A DNA stretch of 64,000 nucleotides, taken from assembly GCF_001265075.1 (NCBI RefSeq), contig NZ_LFKO01000002.1, positions 422,719 to 486,718 on the forward strand, given 5' to 3'. The notes beneath the pieces are model-generated. The model was not told the DNA's origin. It worked only from the letters and a program-made list of their open reading frames with translations, and ran no database searches. The translations under genes and the position numbers were made by a program. Of the stretch, positions 1 to 8,246 are shown piece after piece (within the stretch, counting starts at the first letter, position 1; every line of letters begins with the position of its first letter). The stretch is from Salinicoccus sp. YB14-2. GTDB taxonomy: Bacteria > Bacillota > Bacilli > Staphylococcales > Salinicoccaceae.

Positions 1-16
1 AAACTGAAATGTTCAC
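1..16 (-). CDS. gpsA: 5' end of a gene, probably gpsA (partial)
   Basis: Only the first five codons lie in the window, running off the left edge. A GTG codon sits 5 nt after an AGGAGCGTG-type ribosome binding site, and the visible peptide is MNISV, which fits the N-terminus of NAD(P)H-dependent glycerol-3-phosphate dehydrogenase. In staphylococci and bacilli gpsA directly follows der, as here. The identification rests mainly on that gene order, because five residues cannot prove a family. Confidence 0.45.
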
Positions 17-30
17 AAGTACACGCTCCT

Positions 31-1344
31 TTAGTTTCTTTTTCGGCTGATAATATGGATTGGGGTCCCATGGAAGTCAAACGCGCGCCGCAGCTGATTT
101 TCCAGATATCTCTTATAACTGAAGTGCATCAGTTCGGTGTCATTGACGAACATGACGAAGGTCGGCGGTCCAACACTGACCTGGGTACCGTAGAAAATAT
201 TCAGACGGTGTCCGGTCTTGCCTGTCGGCGTCGGGTTCATGCTGACGCTGTCGACGATCACTTCATTGAGAGTGCTTGATTGAACCCGTTTCTTGTGCGA
301 ATCATTGACCAACTTTATGAGCGGGAACAACGTTGTCAAACGTGACTTTGTTTTCGCTGATAAAAATGTTACCGGTGCGTAATCAAGGAATTGGAACTGC
401 TGACGGATATCATCTTCGAATTTCTTCATTGTTTTATCGTCTTTTTCCACAGCATCCCATTTATTGACCACAATGACAATTGCACGCCCTTCTTCATGTG
501 CAAGGCCCGCAATTCGTTTATCTTGCTCTATGATACCCTCTTCTCCATTGATTACAACAAGAACAACATCCGAGCGTTCAATGGCGCGTGTTGCCCTTAA
601 AACGGCATACTTTTCTGTGGACTCATATACTTTACCGCGCTTTCTCATACCTGCGGTATCTATCAATGTATATGCTTCACCTTCAAATTCATACTCCGTA
701 TCTATCGCGTCTCTTGTTGTCCCCGCGATATCTGAAACGATGACTCTGTCTTCATTAAGTATGGCGTTGATCAGGCTGGATTTACCGACATTCGGTCTGC
801 CAATAAGGGAAACTTTCACGGAATCATCCGCCTCAAAATCAATTTCTATATTTTTAAAGTGTTCAACAGCGGCATCCAATGCGTCACCGAGGCCCAGTCC
901 ATGTGAACCTGAAACAGGGTACGGATCACCAAGACCCAGCTGATAAAAATCATAAATTTCATTACGCATTTCAAAATTATCTATTTTATTCACTAATAAT
1001 ATAGTTGGTTTTTCTGATTTCTGCAGTATACGTGCCACATGCATATCATCCTTCGTCACACCTTCTTTACCGTTTGTAATCATCAGTATGACATCTGCTT
1101 CCAATATGGCAATCTCAGCCTGTATTTTAATCTGCTCTTGAAAAGGTTCATCCTTAATTTCGATACCGCCGGTATCGATAACATTGAATTCGTGATTCAA
1201 CCATTCACCATCTGCGTATAGTCGGTCACGAGTCACTCCAGGCGTGTCCTCCACAATCGCTTTTCTTTCTCCTATTATTCTGTTAAATAAAGTTGACTTT
1301 CCAACATTTGGACGGCCAACAACAGCAATTGTCGGTTTATACAT
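31..1344 (-). CDS. der: Ribosome assembly GTPase Der (EngA)
   Basis: Double-GTPase needed for maturation of the 50S ribosomal subunit. The 437-residue protein has two tandem G domains: P-loop GRPNVGKS at residues 10-17 with DTPG near 33-36 and NKID at 119-122, and a second GRPNVGKS at 182-189 with NKWD near 295. A basic KH-like C-terminal domain follows. Length is normal for the family. The ATG follows a GGAGG box (spacing 8). It lies downstream of rpsA, separated by a terminator, with gpsA probably next. Confidence 0.97.
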   Translation of the reverse strand: MYKPTIAVVGRPNVGKSTLFNRIIGERKAIVEDTPGVTRDRLYADGEWLNHEFNVIDTGGIEIKDEPFQEQIKIQAEIAILEADVILMITNGKEGVTKDDMHVARILQKSEKPTILLVNKIDNFEMRNEIYDFYQLGLGDPYPVSGSHGLGLGDALDAAVEHFKNIEIDFEADDSVKVSLIGRPNVGKSSLINAILNEDRVIVSDIAGTTRDAIDTEYEFEGEAYTLIDTAGMRKRGKVYESTEKYAVLRATRAIERSDVVLVVINGEEGIIEQDKRIAGLAHEEGRAIVIVVNKWDAVEKDDKTMKKFEDDIRQQFQFLDYAPVTFLSAKTKSRLTTLFPLIKLVNDSHKKRVQSSTLNEVIVDSVSMNPTPTGKTGHRLNIFYGTQVSVGPPTFVMFVNDTELMHFSYKRYLENQLRRAFDFHGTPIHIISRKRN

Positions 1345-1388
1345 GATTTCGCCTCCTTACTTTAAATTATTTTACCATAAAAATAAAA

Positions 1389-1414
1389 TAAAGGGCGATT
1401 TTCATCGCCCTTTA
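1389..1414 (-). terminator. Rho-independent terminator after rpsA
   Basis: An 11-bp perfect stem (arms 1389-1399 and 1404-1414, sequence TAAAGGGCGAT and its complement) with a 4-nt loop. On the minus strand it is followed by a T-rich tail (TTTTATTTTTA). It ends the rpsA transcript just before der. Confidence 0.88.
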
Positions 1415-1434
1415 TCATCAAATGTTTTCTCGGT

Positions 1435-2718
1435 TTATAAATCTAAATTTTTAAATTTATCACCAAACACATCACCTAATGTTGGTTGATCTTCATCAGT
1501 TTCATCTCTGTAGACTTTTGATGATTGTTCAGTTGTTTCAGAAGGTTCTGTCGTTTCTTTAATGGATAATGAAACTTTCCCGCTGTCTTCGCTCAAGGAT
1601 AAGATTTTAACCTGTACTTCCTGTCCTTCTTCAAGTACGTCAGAAGGATGTGCAACATGGTCGTGGCTGATTTCGGATACGTGTACCAAACCTTCCACTC
1701 CTGGAGCCACTTGAACGAAAGCACCGAAATCAACAAGTCTTTTTACAGTACCATCAAGCGTTTCTCCACTGTTGTGTTCTTTAACGAACAGCTCGAACGG
1801 GCTTTCCTGAGCCTGTTTGATAGATAAGCTGACACGTTCATTATCAACGTCAACATCAAGTATTTTGACATTCACTTTATCGCCGATATTTACAGCATCC
1901 TCAACATTTTCAACTCTCTCATAGCTCAATTCGGAAATATGAGCCAGACCATCTATGGAACCTAAATTGATGAATGCACCAAAATTGGTTGTTCTGACAA
2001 CTTCGCCTTCAACAATCGAACCGGTATCGAGTTTTTCAAGCTGTGTTTTGCGGTCAGCTTCTTTTTCTACTTCAATAATTTTCTTGCGGTTTAAGATGAC
2101 ACGGTTTTTATCTTTATCAATGTCTTCAACTTTAACTTCCAAAGTCTGATCCGCAAACTGTTCTAAATCCTCTACATACTCATCCGATAAAAGTGATGCA
2201 GGGATGAAGCCTCTGACTCCGACATCCACTACAAGACCAGCCTGGACAACTTCCATAACTGTACCGGAAATTGTTTCATCGTTTTCCTTGGATGCAATCA
2301 AATCGTCATAACTCTTATCTTCTTCAAGTTTTCTGATTGAAAGAATCAGGTTGTGACGTTCATTTTCATCTTCGACTTTAATAACAACAGCCTCGATTGT
2401 GTCGTCTTCGGAGACAACTTCATCAGGATGTTCAATTCTTTTGTTAGTCACTTGACTGATTGGAATAATACCTTCAAAGTCAGTACCATCGATATGTGCT
2501 CTAACAAATTTCTCTTCGACTTTAAACACAGTTCCAGTTACTTTGTCACCTTCGTTGAAACTGCTGATTGAAGATTCCTCATCAGCTGATTCTACTGAAT
2601 TTGACGTGTCTTCCTGTGATTCTTCCGATGCCGCATTCTCTTCTTCAGGAGAATTTTCTTCAACCTGTGAATTTTCTTCTTCGTTGTTCTCTTCATTCAA
2701 GATATTATCTGTCGTCAT
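1435..2718 (-). CDS. rpsA: S1 RNA-binding domain protein, RpsA/YpfD type
   Basis: Homolog of ribosomal protein S1 as found in low-GC Gram-positives. The 427-residue protein has an acidic Glu/Ser-rich N-terminal tail (about residues 1-52), then four S1 (OB-fold) repeats; the third and fourth carry the typical FGAF and GL(A/V)H(I/V)SE signatures. The C-terminus is short and acidic. These shorter S1 proteins are not firmly shown to do the same job as six-domain E. coli S1. The cmk-plsC-rpsA-der order matches Bacillus. Start: ATG after GGAGGCAGG. Confidence 0.93.
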   Translation of the reverse strand: MTTDNILNEENNEEENSQVEENSPEEENAASEESQEDTSNSVESADEESSISSFNEGDKVTGTVFKVEEKFVRAHIDGTDFEGIIPISQVTNKRIEHPDEVVSEDDTIEAVVIKVEDENERHNLILSIRKLEEDKSYDDLIASKENDETISGTVMEVVQAGLVVDVGVRGFIPASLLSDEYVEDLEQFADQTLEVKVEDIDKDKNRVILNRKKIIEVEKEADRKTQLEKLDTGSIVEGEVVRTTNFGAFINLGSIDGLAHISELSYERVENVEDAVNIGDKVNVKILDVDVDNERVSLSIKQAQESPFELFVKEHNSGETLDGTVKRLVDFGAFVQVAPGVEGLVHVSEISHDHVAHPSDVLEEGQEVQVKILSLSEDSGKVSLSIKETTEPSETTEQSSKVYRDETDEDQPTLGDVFGDKFKNLDL

Positions 2719-2792
2719 GTGCCTGCCTCCATTACATTACTATAGACTATATACCTAACTTCTTATAAATATGCTGATTTGTCAAGTAATTG

Positions 2793-3365
2793 TTATGATA
2801 ATAACAAATTATTAATTTCTTCTTTCAGTTCTAATGTTATATCTTTACGGTTTTTTCCCTGCGCCACCATTTCATTTACATCTATCGGTCTGCCGAATAC
2901 GAGTGTAATTCCTTTTTGACGGTTGTATTTACCTTTAATTGCTGCAGGTACAATTTGAGCACCGCCTTTAACCGCCATAAAGCTTGCCCCTTGCTGAAGA
3001 TCTTGAAGTTTCCCGTCTTTTGTACGGCTGCCTTCAGGGAAAATCAAAAGCATATTGCCTTCTTTCAATGCTTCAACCGATTTCTTCAATGCTTGACGGT
3101 CACCTTTACCCCGGTCCACCGGTATCGCATTCAGACGGCTGATCAGGTTCCCGAGGAGCGGAATTTTAAAAAGCTCTGATTTTGCAAAGAAAGACATTTC
3201 CCGTTTAGTACTGATAGCAACAAGCGGAGGGTCGAACTCCGAAATGTGGTTGCTGCATATTAAAACTGGCCCTGAAGCCGGTATTCTCTCTTCGCCGATA
3301 ACCTTCACTTTAAATCTGGTATGATAAAATCGTTTGACAATCGCTCTAACAGTTTTGTATAACAT
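2793..3365 (-). CDS. plsC: 1-acyl-sn-glycerol-3-phosphate acyltransferase (PlsC family)
   Basis: Adds the second acyl chain to lysophosphatidic acid to make phosphatidic acid at the membrane. The 190-residue protein has the HX4D catalytic motif (His40 and Asp45 in NHISEFDP), the FPEGSR substrate-binding motif in the middle, and a basic N-terminus typical of membrane-associated acyltransferases. It starts 1 nt after the cmk stop, so the two are probably translationally coupled. The same pairing occurs in Bacillus. Acyl-acceptor preference cannot be read from sequence. Confidence 0.88.
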   Translation of the reverse strand: MLYKTVRAIVKRFYHTRFKVKVIGEERIPASGPVLICSNHISEFDPPLVAISTKREMSFFAKSELFKIPLLGNLISRLNAIPVDRGKGDRQALKKSVEALKEGNMLLIFPEGSRTKDGKLQDLQQGASFMAVKGGAQIVPAAIKGKYNRQKGITLVFGRPIDVNEMVAQGKNRKDITLELKEEINNLLLS

Positions 3366-3366
3366 A

Positions 3367-4026
3367 TTACTCTACTCCTATCTTCTGCTGTGCCAGATGT
3401 AAAATATGTTCTTCAACTTCTTCTATGGATAACTCAGTAGTATCTAATAGTACAGCATCATCAGCCTGAACCAGAGGAGAAATCTCACGGTTCATATCGA
3501 GCTCGTCACGTCTGATAATCTGTGACGTCAGCTGATCCAGATCGATGGCATTCCCTCTTTCTTTTTCTTCAAGAAGACGGCGCTCGGCCCTAACTCTTGG
3601 AGATGCCTGCATGAATATTTTCAATTCGGCATCAGGCAGGACAGTCGTTCCGATATCTCTGCCGTCCATAACAACACCTTTTTCGATGCCTATTTTTTGC
3701 TGCATTTCGACAAGATAACTCCTGACGGCTTCGAAGCTTGAAACTTCACTGACCTTTCCGGTTACATCCTGTGATCTGATTTCATCAGTCACATCCCGGT
3801 TATTCAACAATACCCTGTTTGAATCTTCCCGTTTAAAAGTAATTTCAAAATCACTGAGGTTATTGATGATATCTTTCCCGTTTTCTATGTATAATAATGT
3901 TATTGCCCTGTACATTGCACCGGTGTCAATGTAGATGTAGCTCAATTGTTCGGCAACACGCTTGGATATTGTACTTTTACCAGCTGCAGCCGGACCGTCA
4001 ATGGCTATGTTAATTTTATTTTTCAT
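3367..4026 (-). CDS. cmk: Cytidylate kinase
   Basis: Phosphorylates CMP/dCMP to the diphosphates using ATP. The 219-residue protein has the P-loop GPAAAGKST near residues 11-19, the DTGAMYRA nucleotide-binding stretch, the MDGRDIGT motif and the RAERR lid arginines. Length matches bacterial Cmk. It is the first gene of the cmk-plsC unit and is divergent from the asparaginase gene across a 121-nt intergenic region. Confidence 0.96.
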   Translation of the reverse strand: MKNKINIAIDGPAAAGKSTISKRVAEQLSYIYIDTGAMYRAITLLYIENGKDIINNLSDFEITFKREDSNRVLLNNRDVTDEIRSQDVTGKVSEVSSFEAVRSYLVEMQQKIGIEKGVVMDGRDIGTTVLPDAELKIFMQASPRVRAERRLLEEKERGNAIDLDQLTSQIIRRDELDMNREISPLVQADDAVLLDTTELSIEEVEEHILHLAQQKIGVE

Positions 4027-4147
4027 AAGATGTATACCTACCTTGATTCATTATTCCTTTTTATTTTATCATAGATTCATATTTAAACTTAATAATAGAT
4101 ATGCTTTTATTAATTTTCAAATAAATAAAGTTAAGAGGTGCATAAAA

Positions 4148-5101
4148 TTGAGAAACATTCTTGCGATACATACGGGCGGTACAATCAGCATGTCTGAAAG
4201 CGGTGGAATCATCAGTGAGAACGAAGAAAATCCATTGAAAATTGAAGGTCATCTGGATGATGACGTGAACATCTCAGAAATTTACCCGATTAAAAAGCCG
4301 TCGCCGCACATCACCATTGATGACATGGATGAAATTAAATCAATCATTGAAGAAAATAAAGACCGGTATGAAGGTTTTGTCATCACACATGGCACCGACA
4401 CACTTGAAGAAACCGCCTTTTTTCTCGATCTGACTCTGAACATCGAACAGCCGGTCATCATCACGGGAGCGATGAGATCGTCTAATGAACTCGGCAGCGA
4501 CGGCATGTACAATTATTTATCAGGCATACGTGCGGCTCTGAGTCCGGATTCTAAAAACAGAGGAGTGCTCGTCGTTTTCAATGATGAAATACATACTGCC
4601 CGTTTTGTTACAAAAACACACACATCTAATGTCGCAACTTTTCAAAGTCCGAACCATGGACCGATAGGATTTTTAACGAAAGATAAAGTTTACTATCATC
4701 ATTCCATAAAACATCAGGATAAATACTCAAATGTCGACAGTGATATTAAGGTCGGTTTGATTAAAGCACACGTCGGACTCGATGATGCTTTCTTCAATGC
4801 CATTGTCCAGTCGGAATATGACGGTCTGATTATTGAAGCGCTTGGCCAGGGCAATCTCCCGCCAAGTGCAATGGATGGATTGCATGCTGTAACAGAAGCG
4901 AATATTACGACTGTTATTGTCTCCAGATCTTTTAACGGCATTGTGGGCAGTTATTATGATTATCATGGTGGGGGCTATGAACTGAAAGAGAGGGGTCTCA
5001 TATTTTCAAATGGCCTTAACGGGCCAAAAGCAAGACTCAAGTTAATGCTTGCTTTATCCAATCTGGAAAAAGATCAAATAAAAGGTGCATTCGAATCATA
5101 A
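4148..5101 (+). CDS. ansA: L-asparaginase
   Basis: Hydrolyses L-asparagine to aspartate and ammonia. The 317-residue product begins MRNILAIHTGGTISM, with the first catalytic Thr in TGGTI. It carries the second active-site block HGTDT(L)EE and the downstream TGAMR motif. I chose the TTG at 4148 because AAGAGGTG lies 6-8 nt upstream and the family N-terminus begins there; the open frame upstream runs back into the cmk promoter region. There is no signal peptide, so it should be cytosolic. Confidence 0.93.
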   Translation: MRNILAIHTGGTISMSESGGIISENEENPLKIEGHLDDDVNISEIYPIKKPSPHITIDDMDEIKSIIEENKDRYEGFVITHGTDTLEETAFFLDLTLNIEQPVIITGAMRSSNELGSDGMYNYLSGIRAALSPDSKNRGVLVVFNDEIHTARFVTKTHTSNVATFQSPNHGPIGFLTKDKVYYHHSIKHQDKYSNVDSDIKVGLIKAHVGLDDAFFNAIVQSEYDGLIIEALGQGNLPPSAMDGLHAVTEANITTVIVSRSFNGIVGSYYDYHGGGYELKERGLIFSNGLNGPKARLKLMLALSNLEKDQIKGAFES

Positions 5102-5140
5102 GTAAAAGAAGTCCGGAATATTCCGGACTTCTTTTACTTA
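5099..5140. terminator. Bidirectional terminator between ansA and ypdA
   Basis: A perfect 20-bp inverted repeat (arms 5099-5118 and 5121-5140, GC core AGTCCGGAA, 2-nt centre) with A tracts on one side and T tracts on the other. It contains the stop codons of both convergent genes, ansA (5099-5101) and ypdA (5134-5136). Confidence 0.92.
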
Positions 5141-6111
5141 TGTGACTTCTTCTTTATAATGTCTTTGATGATTCGCCCGCCGTGAAAGCGGCCGTTTTCG
5201 ATAACAATCATATTGGCATCGTTACCTGCTGCAATGACACCGGCAATATACAAGTCATCCACATTCGTTTCCATCGTTTCAGAATTATGTACCGGCGAAA
5301 GTCCATTTTTATATTCTTCGAGTTCAATGCCGAGTGATTTCAAAAAACGGTAATCCGGATGATAGCCGATCATTGCGAATACAAAATCATTTTTTATCTC
5401 AACTATTCCATCGTCTGTACTGAAAATAACAGAATCATCTTTGATATCAATCATATCCGCATTGAAGTAGTGGTCTACTTTTCCATGTTTGATTAGCGAT
5501 TTTAGCTGAGGCAGTATCCATGGTTTGATACTTTTGGAATAATCATCGCCGCGATAGATGATCGTCACATGGCTCCCCGCTTTTTCAAGCTCGATGGCAG
5601 CGTCCACACTGGAGTTTTTACCCCCTATGATGAGCACATGCTGATTGAAAAATGGATGGGCTTCTTTAAAATAATGGAAAACTTTATTTTTGTGTGAACC
5701 GGGCACATCAAGTGTATTTGGCTGACCATAGTAACCGGTCGCTATAATCAGGTATTTACACGTATAATGACCTTTGGAAGTTTCCACAGTAAAACCGGTA
5801 TCGGTCTTTCTTGAAGAAGTGACTTTTTCAAAAGTGTTAATGTTCAGGTTGTAGTGTTTGACCACTTCCCTGTAATATACAAGCGCCTGGTTCCTTTTCG
5901 GTTTATGCGCTTCGGTAATAAAAGGAAAGTTCCCGATCGCCAGTTTGTCTGAGGAGGAAAAGAATGTCTGATGGGTCGGATAATTATAGATGGCATTCAC
6001 TATGTTGCCTTCTTCTATCACGAGATATTCAATATTATTCTGTTTCAGTTCAATTGCCGCAGCGAGACCGCACGGGCCCGCACCGACAATAATGGTTTCA
6101 AAATATTTCAT
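5134..6111 (-). CDS. ypdA: Bacillithiol disulfide reductase YpdA (Bdr)
   Basis: FAD/NADPH-dependent pyridine nucleotide oxidoreductase that reduces oxidised bacillithiol. The N-terminal FAD motif GAGPCG contains the reactive Cys14 of this family, a second Rossmann motif (GGKNSS) binds NADPH, and a C-terminal IAGVIAAG stretch contacts FAD. The ATG at 6111 is chosen because it puts the cysteine at residue 14 and has GGACAG in front; an ATG at 6123 would add four residues with no ribosome site. It lies directly after the EbpS-like gene. The bacilliredoxin gene at 29.4-29.8 kb belongs to the same redox pathway. Confidence 0.92.
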   Translation of the reverse strand: MKYFETIIVGAGPCGLAAAIELKQNNIEYLVIEEGNIVNAIYNYPTHQTFFSSSDKLAIGNFPFITEAHKPKRNQALVYYREVVKHYNLNINTFEKVTSSRKTDTGFTVETSKGHYTCKYLIIATGYYGQPNTLDVPGSHKNKVFHYFKEAHPFFNQHVLIIGGKNSSVDAAIELEKAGSHVTIIYRGDDYSKSIKPWILPQLKSLIKHGKVDHYFNADMIDIKDDSVIFSTDDGIVEIKNDFVFAMIGYHPDYRFLKSLGIELEEYKNGLSPVHNSETMETNVDDLYIAGVIAAGNDANMIVIENGRFHGGRIIKDIIKKKSHK

Positions 6112-6126
6112 TTCACTGTCCATTCA

Positions 6127-7227
6127 TCAAGGGATGATAAGTTCCTGACCCACGTTTATATTATTGCCGCTGATACCGTTTGCGTCTCGTATTCTCTGAA
6201 CGTATTCAGCAGAACCATCACCATAGTATCTTTTTGCAATTTGAAATAAGTTATCCTCGCTTGTAACGACATGCGTTGCGCCTACAGATTCTTCATCAGA
6301 GCTTTCTTCAGCACTATCCGCTTCTTCTTCTGCAGCGTCTTCAGACTCTGTTGATGGTTCCTGCTCCTGATTTTCTTCTGTCTGCTGCTCTGTGTCATCT
6401 TCAGACTGTTGTTCCTCTGCAGATTCTTCGGTTTCATCACTTTCCTCTTCGGAAGTTTGTTCTGATTCTTCATTTTCCTTGCCTTCAATGGCATCATCAG
6501 CAGCATCTTCCAGCATTGAAACTTCCTCGTCGCTATACTCTGTTTCTATACTTCCTGTCGATAGATCATCCTCTGAACTGCCGGAATCTTCACTTTGGTT
6601 TTCTTCAGACTCTCCACTTTCCTCTTCTCTGGATTCAGCCACGCGCCTTTGCATTTCATATCGCTGCTCATCCAACTCCTCGTTTACTTCTTCCTCTCCC
6701 TGACTTTCTTCAGTGTTATCTTCTTCGGTGGCAAGCTCCATTCCGTCATTAGACGGCCAGAAGTTGCTGATAATCAGAAATGCAAGGATAATTGTAATTG
6801 GAACAATAATGATTCCACCGATGACCATCGGTATTAGCCCTTTTCTCTTTGATTCTTCATCTTCCGTATGTTCTTCTTGAGCAGTGTGATTTTGATGCTG
6901 CGATTTTTTTCTTAATTCATTCAATTTTTCTTTGGTAACCTTCATTTCATTATTGAACCGCTTGTTATAAGTGGCAAGTTTACCAGCAAAGAAAGCTTTG
7001 CCTTTATTTAAATTCTCTTTGCTCAAATAGCTTTTAATTTTACCTGAGAACTGTTTGGATTGGTTATTGTTGCTTTCTTTTTCTTTATATTTGGCACTGC
7101 GTTTCATTGCAGGTTCATCTTTTTTGACATTATCATTTTTCTCTTTATTTTTACTTTTCTTTTTGGATTGTGCCGAATCTTCCTGCGAACGTTTATGTTC
7201 GATATCTTTATAAAAATCGTCTTTCAT
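6127..7227 (-). CDS. ebpS: EbpS-like LysM membrane protein
   Basis: Cell-surface protein resembling staphylococcal EbpS (elastin-binding protein). Residues 1-130 are rich in Lys and polar residues with no signal peptide. One membrane segment follows at about 131-154, then an extremely acidic Glu/Ser-rich stretch (about 161-315), then a C-terminal LysM domain (about 318-366) ending GNNINVGQELIIP, close to the EbpS C-terminus. LysM domains bind peptidoglycan. The N-terminal half lacks an obvious elastin-binding region, so adhesion is not implied. ypdA follows immediately. Confidence 0.82.
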   Translation of the reverse strand: MKDDFYKDIEHKRSQEDSAQSKKKSKNKEKNDNVKKDEPAMKRSAKYKEKESNNNQSKQFSGKIKSYLSKENLNKGKAFFAGKLATYNKRFNNEMKVTKEKLNELRKKSQHQNHTAQEEHTEDEESKRKGLIPMVIGGIIIVPITIILAFLIISNFWPSNDGMELATEEDNTEESQGEEEVNEELDEQRYEMQRRVAESREEESGESEENQSEDSGSSEDDLSTGSIETEYSDEEVSMLEDAADDAIEGKENEESEQTSEEESDETEESAEEQQSEDDTEQQTEENQEQEPSTESEDAAEEEADSAEESSDEESVGATHVVTSEDNLFQIAKRYYGDGSAEYVQRIRDANGISGNNINVGQELIIP

Positions 7228-7338
7228 TAGACATTCTCCTCAATCTTGAGTCTTACAAGTATATTATATTATTATTTGTGTGAATTTTAAAGCACTATCG
7301 GTCCAAAGTATGTTTTGTTCCAAATAAACATCCTTTAT

Positions 7339-7367
7339 TTGAAAAAGATGCGCATTCATTTTAAAAT
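7339..7367 (+). promoter_or_regulatory. Sigma-A type promoter for fer
   Basis: TTGAAA at 7339-7344, a 17-nt spacer, then TAAAAT at 7362-7367. It lies about 32 nt upstream of the ferredoxin start codon. Assigned from consensus and spacing only. Confidence 0.6.
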
Positions 7368-7389
7368 TATAAATAAGACTTTGTTATGA

Positions 7390-7653
<264 letters not shown>

Positions 7654-7655
7654 TT

Positions 7656-7689
7656 AAAAGAGGCGGATAATCTCCGCCTCTTTTTTATA
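7656..7689. terminator. Bidirectional terminator between fer and ribU
   Basis: A 12-bp stem AAAAGAGGCGGA / TCCGCCTCTTTT (7656-7667 and 7673-7684) with a 5-nt loop and a T run on the plus strand. The ribU stop codon lies in the tail. Confidence 0.9.
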
Positions 7690-8236
7690 ATCTGTTAAGC
7701 TTTGGCAACAGTTTTTTATAAATGATGAATGCAACCAGTCCGACCATGATTCCTTTAACAATGTTGAATGGAATGATACCTGCGGTGACAATAATGCGCA
7801 GATTTTCGATAATATCTGTCTGATCGACAATCATGCCGTACAGCGGCAGAAGTACGAAATAGTTTAAAAGTGACAGCATTATCGTCAGAGTGACTGTCCC
7901 GACTATGAACCCTATGATTAAAGATTTGGTCGTCCTGCTCCTCATGTAAATAAAGAACACCGGCAGCAGTAATGAAAATGAAGCAAGCAGATTTGCGAGC
8001 GGGCCAATGGGTTCACTGGCAGCGAGCAGGCCGTATATTAAAATTTTTAAAATGATGATCAGCGATCCAACTGCCCCACCGTACATCATAAACCCTATGA
8101 AAGCAGGAATATCAGATAAATCTACTGTCAGATAAGGTGGTATGAAAGGTATCGGGAACTGCAGCAGTAATAGTACAAATGAAATTGCTGAAAGTATACT
8201 GATGATGATTAGTTTTCTTAAACGGTTTCTATCCAT
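7685..8236 (-). CDS. ribU: Riboflavin ECF transporter substrate-binding subunit
   Basis: Membrane S component that binds riboflavin and works with the energising EcfA/A'/T module. The roughly 183-residue protein has about five to six hydrophobic segments, the LQFPIPFIPPYLTVDLSD motif near the N-terminus (family hallmark) and a short basic C-terminus. The ATG at 8236 is favoured over the one 6 nt upstream because AGAGGA is then properly spaced. It begins about 10 nt after the srrB stop with no room for an FMN riboswitch, so it looks co-transcribed with srrAB. Confidence 0.88.
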   Translation of the reverse strand: MDRNRLRKLIIISILSAISFVLLLLQFPIPFIPPYLTVDLSDIPAFIGFMMYGGAVGSLIIILKILIYGLLAASEPIGPLANLLASFSLLLPVFFIYMRSRTTKSLIIGFIVGTVTLTIMLSLLNYFVLLPLYGMIVDQTDIIENLRIIVTAGIIPFNIVKGIMVGLVAFIIYKKLLPKLNRL

Positions 8237-8246
8237 TGGCATTCCT

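Noticed and set aside
464..943. 159-codon open frame opposite der
   Set aside because: It is antisense to the well-conserved der gene, is low-complexity Ser/Thr-rich, and has no ribosome site.
2776..2810. Short inverted repeat at the plsC end as a terminator
   Set aside because: Stem is only 7 bp, A/T only, with no T tract.
4027..4147. Promoters for ansA and cmk in the divergent gap
   Set aside because: Several AT-rich hexamers fit loosely, none with good spacing.
6276..6752. 158-codon open frame opposite the EbpS-like gene
   Set aside because: Arises from the repetitive Glu/Ser codons on the other strand; composition is Leu/His-rich and lacks a start signal.
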